From: Lactarius indigo | Taxonomy: Eukaryota > Basidiomycota > Agaricomycetes > Russulales > Russulaceae | Reading direction: 5' to 3' | Length of the DNA: 64,000 nucleotides | Assembly (NCBI GenBank): GCA_025766275.1 | Contig: JAFKAC010000021.1 | Span: 62,001-126,000 of the forward strand | Shown: positions 56,501 through 64,000 of the stretch, in pieces | Position numbering within the stretch: position 1 is the first letter of the stretch | Layout: every line of letters starts with the position of its first letter | Translations under genes and position numbers: made by a program | Notes under the pieces: generated by a model | Told to the model about the DNA's origin: nothing | Databases searched by the model: none | Seen by the model: the letters and a program-made list of their open reading frames with translations, nothing else

Positions 56501-57452
56501 CTATAATGGAAACGGTAGTCATGGGCGGCTACGTACACTTTACTTCGTCTACGTCGTCCGCTATCTGTTGCATAGCCATGTTGGCTTTCTTGGTGTCTGG
56601 GCGGATAAGGTTAATTGCGAAGTAGGAAACTGGTCAATAGGCTGCGCACCGTCTTGGAGCTCACTTGTCACCTTGAGAACTTGAGCTGTCGCCGCCTGAT
56701 GCTCCTCCCGTATCAGGTTATCTAACCTCTTCAACGAATCCTCAATATCCGTCCTTCCTAATAGTCTCTTGATATATGTTTCTGAACAAATTTGAGCAAT
56801 CAACTGATAGGTCCGACTCTCAGAAATGACTCACTTGCGCGATTTTGTTCCATCTCTTTCGTTGCAATGGAAAGGATATTCAGCACTTCGACCACTACAT
56901 TCACCAGTACCTCTGCAAATCCAGTGGCCGACGAGGTCTCGGTATAAACCTTGAGGCGCTTGAAGAAGCCCTCGATACGGCCAAAGAGGTCGACGAGCGC
57001 GTCGTGGCTTGCTCTTACATCCTTTGCCGCCTAAAGAATTTCAGGCATCACTAAAGAATTTACGAAAGGCAATGGCGAAGAATACGGACAGCTAGGAGAA
57101 TACCAATTCCAGAAAAGATCACTTTTGCGGGAGGGAACGCCTGTACAAAAATGTGAGAGTGCGCGTCAAGAGTTGGTTTCCAAATAAGTACCAGGCTGAC
57201 ACCCTCTCCAACGGTCGCGGAAAGCGCATATAGGACATGCACTGATAACCCAATCCCCTCCATCAACCTCCTATCCCCACCGCTAAATTGTTCAAACGCG
57301 TCGGCCTGACGCTGAAGTATGACTAGGATGGCATCGACGGAGCTGCAGTGTTGCAGCTCAACAGAAAGCGGGTGAGATAGTATATTTTTCCCAGTCTTCT
57401 TCTGGTACTTGCTCAAGGCAGCGTCGAGTATTAACTTGAATTGCGAGGACAT
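53516..57452 (-). CDS. NLR-like STAND protein: Goodbye-type N domain, NACHT NTPase, 12 ankyrin repeats
   Basis: Nine-exon model: 57192-57452, 57090-57140, 56835-57030, 56650-56781, 56537-56596, 56310-56480, 56202-56254, 55578-56158, 53516-55523; 3513 bases, 1170 residues, all in frame. N domain (FKLILDAALSKYQKKTGK, FPPAKVIFSGIGILLA, FFKRLKVYTE) matches the fungal Goodbye-like domain. NACHT: Walker A GKPGAGKS at about residue 287, formed across a GC-AG intron; Walker B-like YIIMDALDECPD; CVTSRPEID; winged-helix part (ADGMFRWVFCQLE, RPLRVEELAEIL). Ankyrin repeats from about residue 736 to 1155. Such proteins oligomerise after ligand sensing by the repeats and act in fungal non-self recognition or cell death. 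The effector mode here is unknown. Confidence 0.88.
53590..54820 (-). repeat. Ankyrin repeat block with two-repeat superunits
   Basis: Twelve TPLH-type repeats. From repeat 5 on, longer repeats (TPLHRLSEG type, with LVELLLECGADVNA) alternate with short ones (TPLHLAS type, with LEIARMLLGHGANPNA), so the DNA repeats in blocks of two. Confidence 0.75.
56255..56309 (-). other. GC-AG intron within the Walker A motif of the NLR gene
   Basis: Donor GCAAGT after AAAC, acceptor TCAAAG. Removing it joins HGK-C to CTGGCGCAGGG and gives HGKPGAGKS. No GT donor nearby restores the P-loop. Confidence 0.72.
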
Positions 57453-60400
57453 GGCGCTGGTGAGCGGAGAAATTTCTTTTGCGTGTGTGCGTCGTCACAC
57501 ATGCACAGGATGGGAAAATCCACAGCACTCAAACCGCTTCACCCAAGTACAGGTAGAACTAGCGCCGAGGAGTCGCAGGTGACCAATATATCCCTCTTGG
57601 GACAATAAATCAATCGCGCACGGAACACGACATATCACCCAGCCGCAATAGCGGATGCGAAGGTATATCTAAGTTCATGTTGGTTGTTGACATATGCTGC
57701 CGTAGCTGACAATCTTGAAGATAGCCCGAGAGATCGTCTATCGCAGGCACTGCATGATCCGAAACGATGGGCCTCTCCTTCCACTTGGCTTTTCTCTGCG
57801 CCCTGAATCTGGAGCGACTCCACTGTGAGACTATGCATGCGCTGCATATATAGGAACGCCGCCAAGTCATGACGCATCCGTGTATGCCCATAAACGACCC
57901 CGCCACGATCCCGAGGCCGGGGTTGGGCATTCATTACACCAGATCCGGAACAAATAGCCAGAGCACACAACACTACCTCAGGCTTATCATAACTCGGAAC
58001 AAAATTGGGTGAATGCGGCAGCACCTCGCCCATGTGACAATTCGTCAAAAACTGGACTATTCCGCTGTGAGACCACATTTCGACACAACGCCGTATTGGC
58101 CGCGCTTACTCTCTAGTGCCGTGCCTGTACGGTATGAGTTCTGTCAGAAGATGCGTTACGGAGAAGGCTAAGGAGAAGAGGGAAGCCTCTAACTGATTGT
58201 GTGATTATCACCCTTCGGGACCGGGGCTGCCGATGGCTCTAATACGCATGCGCACAGCATAATACCCCCCTACGGAGATTTGGGTGAATCTTCGCCCAAG
58301 TCACACCGTATCTTTTCCACTGGTGGGAATGGTCTTCTTGCCGAGACCCGAGCCAATTGCTACAATCGAGAATGGGAAAGGCCCAATCACAGGGCGGGTC
58401 CGATCTTGGGTCCGATGTCCGATAACGGAGATCGTGAAACGCCCTGATCTATAGCCCAGAAAGGAGCTGTTGCCTCGCCAAACTGTACGAAGCTACGCCG
58501 AGACTGCCGATGCTCTTTGATCGAGTGGAGTCAGCGCAAGCGCAACCCAAAAGGCAATATTTCTACGCCACCGCGTGTTCCTTCTATTCCCCGAAGGCGA
58601 AGTCGCGCCTTCGACTATGAATTGGAATTATATGGTACGTTTCGAGTTTATTCTGCCCAAGATCCAGCCCTGTGTGTTCTTCGTGCCACTTTGTGTGAGA
58701 AGCGTGGGAAACAAGGCAACAAAAACTGAACTTCTGTGGAGTTGTGGTCGCCGGTTCAGTCGGTCCGATATCAGTCCCTTATCCCTTACACGTTCTATGA
58801 CAACTGTCATTTTCACTTTTCAGCTGGGTTGATGTCTTGCCTGGGTATAGTGGCTATTCTACGCCCTGTGGGCACATTCTAGTATCGGATACGGTATCGG
58901 TTGCAGGTACTTCTAGAGCAAAACGCCGCTGGAAGGGAAGATGTGATCGAAGATTTGCCAGCAGATTTCGGAATGGGCTTGGTGGGTATGAGTTGCCTGA
59001 CGTTCTCACTGTTATTTTACCATTAAAGGTACTGGCCATACCACAGGTCAGGAGATACTGTTTTGCAGTGACTGAATACCTTTATGCTCTCATGGGTCCC
59101 TATCGCATCGATGGGCCTGTGTGGAGTGGTCCCATTATCCTCTCACATCATTCTTTGGAATATTCTCGGCAAACCGGGAATACTATAATGGGGGTATGCC
59201 ACAGCATGTATCCGTGTTGCGCCACTAATTGCTGCTTTATTAACATCGGTCCAATTCCCCCCTTGCCGGCAACAAAGCTGTACTGTACTGTACTAGAACC
59301 CCGCCCAAATTCGGAATTCAAGTTCGTTACTCCAGGTCAACACGCCATGTTTCACAAGCACGGTCAGCCTGTGATCCCCGTCCCCCGGGCGTACACTCCC
59401 CCGGTGGTTGAGTATGGTATCAACCAGGGGAAGTGTTTTTCACCCCTGGAGTCACGTCGCAAGCCGGCTTCACGCACAGCCAGTATAACATGACCCACGT
59501 TATGTGTTGCTCCACCATCCCAGGTGTGGCACCCACCCCTGGCGCCTATTTGCTGGAGTCTGCCTTTTTCGTTAGCATTTGCAAGGATTTGACTTCGCGA
59601 TGGCCAAAGTTGTGGGATCTTACTGAACGGGGGCACCTTTCTTACACGAATTCTACTGGCGCTGGCCATCAGATCCCCGTGTGTACATCTGGGGATATCG
59701 TTCGCGGTTTTGTGCAATTGCAGCGCGTGTCGCGATAGACTACTTTGCTCCCTACCAACGCGAGCTCAACATCAGATACAACGACGTTCACACACGTATA
59801 ATTGCCTTGTTTGGCTTTCGCGTGATTACCTGTGCCTGTGGCGTCTTCATTCCCGTCACTACCAAATTCGTTGCCGTTAACCAGTCTGGTCCCCGGAGAT
59901 ACGTACATGGTCCCAAGGGACCAGGTCATATACCCGCATACAACTTGAAAGAGCGCAGCTGGGGCATGGACCAATGCGACGACCAAAGGTCCGCCCTCAA
60001 TAGGTCCAGATGTCACCTTGCTTGACGCACGCCGAGGCTCTTTTGCAATCACATCCTTCTCCCGTTCTTCGATCACCAGTTCTCATTACACTGTCAGGGG
60101 AACAGGCACAGATACGTTCCTGACTATCGTTCCACATTGTAGCACCGCACAACTAGCAAACTTGCGCTCATGGATGTTCTGTTGGATGTGGGATAAACCC
60201 GTACAGTGCTTTGAAATATTCACTCCGAGTCGGATCTCATCTATACGGTTTTACCCAACTTTCCCACTCACCTTTTGGGCCCACGTATCGAACTGTTCCG
60301 TGCAAGCCTCCGTGATAACATCACGAAGGGAATTCGTGTCACGTGTTGCGTATGGAGTCACGTTGACCCCTCCACTTCCTCGAAATGGTTTAGGACACGT

Positions 60401-61249
60401 TCGAGTAGCTAGCCAACTAGAAGAGTCGTCGCCAGGCGTAGCGAATAGACGGAGTGAGTACCACGTGTATTATACCCGGTTATCGAGAAAGGCTGTATGT
60501 TTGGTGCTGGAGAAGTGAGGCCTTATCCTCCCACAAAAACGAAGAGCCTTGCGAGGGGTCGACGAAAATCGCATCGTCTCGAGACTCGAGCCTGAGTGTG
60601 CTACCAGAGTCGAGTCGTCATGTTTGTTTTGTGTAGGCTGTGCCACAAACAACATTCGGCATTTACCGAGACCAAAGTTGCGAGCAGAGTTAAATGAGTC
60701 AGAGTGAGTGAGGTCGAGTTGTTATGGAATAACCTCGCCTCGATGTTGGTGCGTGCATCAAAAGGTCGATCACATTGTCATGGTGTCGCACAACAGTCGT
60801 CTGACTCAGTATGACGCTTTTGTGATGCTGCCCCCCTTGAGGCTGCCCAACATGGTTGTGTGACACCGCGCGCGGTCTATATAACGCGGGTTGGGCGACA
60901 GAGGTTTCTGTATCGAGTCTATATCTTTTTTGCTCCCTGTTTCTCGACATTTCTCGTTGGAAACCGAGTCGTGCGTGGGTCAAGTTCAAGCCTTTTGCTC
61001 TACTGCAGTGTAACCGAACAACGCAGCCTCGCGCGTTTCCAATAACACCGATCGAATTACCAACACCCGTGCTAGCCGTTTTTCTCACCCGAGCTTGCAC
61101 CCGAGACCCGAGTGAACTTTTGTGATATCCTCAAGTCGAAGTTATCCCTCCACAACAACTCTTTGCACTGAATTCGGGTCTCGGCTACTGCACCTTGTTT
61201 CGTGGAACAGAAATCGTACTGTACAAGTGCCCTTTAACAAATATTTGTG
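57453..61249. other. 3.8-kb stretch without a supported gene
   Basis: Includes the promoter region of the NLR gene at the left and of the F-box gene at the right. ORFs of 100-220 codons occur (for example 58837-59493 and 57635-58078) but lack ATG starts, recognisable domains or matching splice frames. TATATAAC at 60878-60885 could serve the F-box gene with a leader of about 340 bases. Confidence 0.45.
60878..60885 (+). promoter_or_regulatory. Possible TATA box of the F-box gene
   Basis: TATATAAC 365 bases before the ATG at 61250, in an otherwise mixed-composition region. Position only; not tested. Confidence 0.35.
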
Positions 61250-63938
61250 ATGCCAGTTACGACCCGCCGTCAATCCCGTGGCCTTGCTCAGCTAGACACA
61301 ATGGAGAGGAACCGCTCGGAGGACAGGTTGTCGGGGGCACCACCGGAGAGGGACGATGACGACCCTATGGACGGACCGCTTGGAGAACTGTCGTCGAGTG
61401 ACGATGATGACGATGATGGAGGGTATGCGTCGGAGGGGGATGAACACGAGCCCGATCTCTTTGAAGGTGAAGAATCCGACACCAGCGATTTTGACGACCC
61501 CTCCCAAGGTATTTTGCACTCGCGTTGAAACGAACGCATCGTACTAATTGGGCGCACATCGATAGAAATGCCTCAGACTCCCATGGCAAAGCGTCGTAAG
61601 CTAGAGAAAGCTTCACCCTCGAAACCCAAGAAGAGTGGTCCCGGTCGCAGGGTCCAGGGCCGACTGCAGAACATGCTGTCACTACCCTTGGACGTTCTTT
61701 TCGGGGTAAGTTCGCATCATCCGAAGTTCCTTGTCTCCTAAGTTCGGCCTCTACTTAGATATTCTCGGAACTGCTGCCTATGGATCTCCTGAACCTTGCG
61801 CGCACGAGCAACGCCCTGCGGCAGGTTCTAATGTCGCGAAAGTCGACCTCAATCTGGATCGCCGCGCGACGAAACGCCGGTGCTACAGTGGTCCCCGAAC
61901 CTCCTGAGGACATGTCTGAACCCGCGTGGGCGCAGCTTCTGTTCGGACCTGCCGTTTGTTCCGTACGCAGTCAATTGTTTTGAACACTGCTTCGAAGTTT
62001 AACTAACATGTGAATCACAGCAATGCTCTGCCAGGAACATTCATCGAGTGGACTTTGCGCTGCGCCGCCGCTTGTGTACCGTCTGTAGGAAGAGAAAGTG
62101 AGACTATTTCCCGAGATGACCGAGATGGCCCTGACTGTATCATTCACTAGTCTCGTCTTCTCGATCAAGTTCCGGTCTCAATGCCCCGACTTGAAGGAAT
62201 CCATCATGGATCTTTTGCCATATACGAAGAGTACGGTGCTATTTCTCTCCCAGCTTTCCGCAGCCGGTATTCACCGGTGACATAGTCGGAGGGTGGGCGC
62301 ATGGTCACGCTTCCCATAGTCGATTCTACTGGAAACCCGACTTGTACGAGATGGGCAAGAGAGTGACCGAGCTCGAACAAGACGTCAGTGATGGCAAGCC
62401 AGGAGCTCAGAAAAGGCTCAAATCCTTCCGTGCGGAGAGAATCCTCTTGGTCGACTCTATTGTCCAAGTGCGTTTCCATTCCACACATCACTCGTGTTCG
62501 ATTGATCGAGCTGCTAACCAGGGCAGTATCGAATTTGAGAAATGGGCAGAGTTGGAAGCGGAAGCCCAAATACATGAAACCCAGAAAAGACGAACTCAAC
62601 GACAAGAAGCGTGAGTACCGGGCAAACCTCGGCTTTCCCTTGAAACTGAGGTCCCAACTCCGCAGCCTAAGAAACCGCATCCTCATGCAGGGGTATGAGG
62701 ATGCCGACATCGAGTTCATTGGGATGCATAATATACCTGGCTGGAACGTGGATAAAGCATTGACGAACGATGGTGCGCCCTGCGATGCCTCTTTGGGGAA
62801 TACACTGACCCTCTTCCGTAGTTTGGAAACGTATCAAGTCAAAGGTCGAGACCACCCTCAGTGCCGCCCGCGACAATCGCCTCTTAGCAGCGCGGCGCAA
62901 ACGAGAAAGCGAGCTCAAGAACACGGCGGAGCAGTATTATTCCGACCTTCTGCGACAAGTCCTCCCTTTACAACGACTATATCTTCCCGCCCTCTCTCAA
63001 ATCTCTCAATTGTCTTGCTTCAGAGATCTCATAGACCCAGATAGAGAGGTTCAACCCGCCGAGTGGGAGCACGCGGCCACCCAGCTTCCGCTGAGTCTGT
63101 CCGAGTGGATGTCTGAACAGAGGGAGCGCTACACTAGCTTATTGCCCGGCCAAAGCGCGCAGGCCAAACCAATGGAAATCACATTGCTGTCAAGCCCGTC
63201 CATCGATCGATGGCGTCACGGAGCGATGCATAATTTTGCGGGACAACTCGATTTGGCGACCTCGGTGTTTCGCCACCCCATCAATCATATGGTCCTGATC
63301 GGACGCGATGCTTGCCACGCTTGGAAGGTGAAAGGAGAACTGGAGTATTCTGCTCGTGGAGCGGAGGCAGTATACGCACTGCTTCAGGAGTTGCGACTTA
63401 ATCCTGCGTCAGCGACTGCATCCACGCTCGACCAACTAGACAAGCGCTTCATCTGTAGAAGCTGCTCGGATGGCGTTGCGTGGCGTTCGTGGAGATCTTG
63501 CGTATGTCATTATTACCCCCCTTTGCAAAATCTCTCACCAGGAACTCGGCATAGGTGGCGCATTTCATTGCAGAGACAGATCATGTATACCCTCAGTGGC
63601 AGGTTGTGGGCCCCGGTACGACAGCCCCCACCCCACTAATGAGGGAGCGTTCGGGCAACGTGCCGCATTATCCTTTCCGATCTCTGTCATGGCTTTGCAA
63701 CCATTGCTCGGACTATCTTGCACCCCAACTACCTTTTCGATTCGGATCCTGTATGACGCCGGGGGACAAAAGAGGGGCAATTCACCATGTCAAGACAGTG
63801 TACGTGCTATCCCTTGCGGTGTTGCTTGGATCGACATTCGTTTCTGACCTGCCTACGCACAGACACAACGTTGATGATCCCATGGTGGACGTGGACTTAT
63901 TCTTGTACCCAGAATTTTGGCTGTGTAGTGATGTGTAA
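61250..63938 (+). CDS. F-box domain protein with CxxC zinc-like element
   Basis: Eleven-exon model: 61250-61508, 61566-61705, 61759-61962, 62021-62097, 62151-62230, 62286-62467, 62522-62610, 62666-62772, 62822-63501, 63555-63799, 63863-63938; 2139 bases, 712 residues, frame kept throughout. N terminus is basic then strongly acidic (Asp run at about residues 60-65), followed by a basic KRRKLEK patch (possible nuclear signal) and the F-box at about 115-160 (LSLPLDVLFGIFSELLPMDLLNLARTS, split by an intron). Then WIAARR, LLFGPAVCSQCSARN and RRLCTVCRKR (paired CxxC), a coiled region (AAQ...KRRTQRQEA; LLAARRKRESELKNTAEQYY) and a Cys-rich C-terminal part. F-box proteins link substrates to SCF ubiquitin ligases; substrate unknown. 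Intron 1 has a perfect TACTAAT branch site. Confidence 0.85.
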
Positions 63939-64000
63939 TCGATTTCAAGGTGACATGGACACTTAATATACTGTAATGAGATATTTGGTTCGAACTGGTC

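Noticed and set aside
57635..58078. 147-codon minus-strand open frame upstream of the NLR gene
   Set aside because: Overlapping ORFs in other frames, atypical composition, no domain.
58837..59493. 218-codon open frame
   Set aside because: No ATG start, no recognisable domain, and no consistent exon chain with neighbouring frames.
1..64000. CRISPR arrays, bacterial operons, ribosome binding sites
   Set aside because: The window is eukaryotic with spliced genes. The tandem units are about 3 kb and contain genes; no short regular repeat-spacer pattern was seen.

Overview
The window reads as nuclear DNA of a filamentous basidiomycete, most likely an Agaricomycete. The evidence is short GT-AG introns of about 45-75 bp, a Goodbye-NACHT-ankyrin NLR-like gene, a fungal F-box gene, LysM secretory proteins, and chromodomain Ty3/gypsy and RNase-H-type LINE retrotransposons typical of such genomes. 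The species cannot be named from sequence alone.

Positions 1-36710 are one nest of retroelements. A LINE on the + strand (ORF1 with zinc knuckles, ORF2 with endonuclease, reverse transcriptase and RNase-H-like region, poly-A tail at 36690-36710) has been hit three times. Element A (Ty3/gypsy, - strand, runs off the left edge) and element B (+) lie in ORF1. Element D (+, a different gypsy family) lies in ORF2. Element C (+, same broad family as A and B) sits inside the pol gene of B. Target-site duplications are readable: GCTTG for B, GTATG for D, ATCGC/ATTGC for C. All four elements are chromoviruses whose primer-binding site is complementary to their own LTR transcript start (Tf1/sushi-style self-priming). 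A, B and C carry a GGGAAAA -1 frameshift heptamer between gag and pol. Seven in-frame stops were found in these elements. All are TGA, and those that can be compared replace an Arg CGN or CpG-derived codon. All 14 LTR-LTR differences seen are CpG transitions. B's LTRs look younger than those of C, which lies inside it.

Positions 36711-37570 hold nothing recognisable. From about 37.6 to 50.3 kb there is a degenerate tandem array of about 3-kb units. Each of the four full units has a minus-strand, three-exon gene for a small secreted protein with two LysM domains. Units 3 and 4 are intact. Units 1 and 2 have frame-breaking indels in exon 1.

Positions 50.38-63.94 kb carry three host genes with full exon models that keep frame: a phospholipase-D-like phosphodiesterase with two HKD motifs (-), a Goodbye-NACHT STAND protein with 12 ankyrin repeats (-), and an F-box protein (+). 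The stretch 57.5-61.2 kb has no gene I can support. LysM proteins (chitin binding) beside an NLR-like receptor gene is a suggestive neighbourhood for fungal interaction or self/non-self functions, but no functional link is shown by the sequence.
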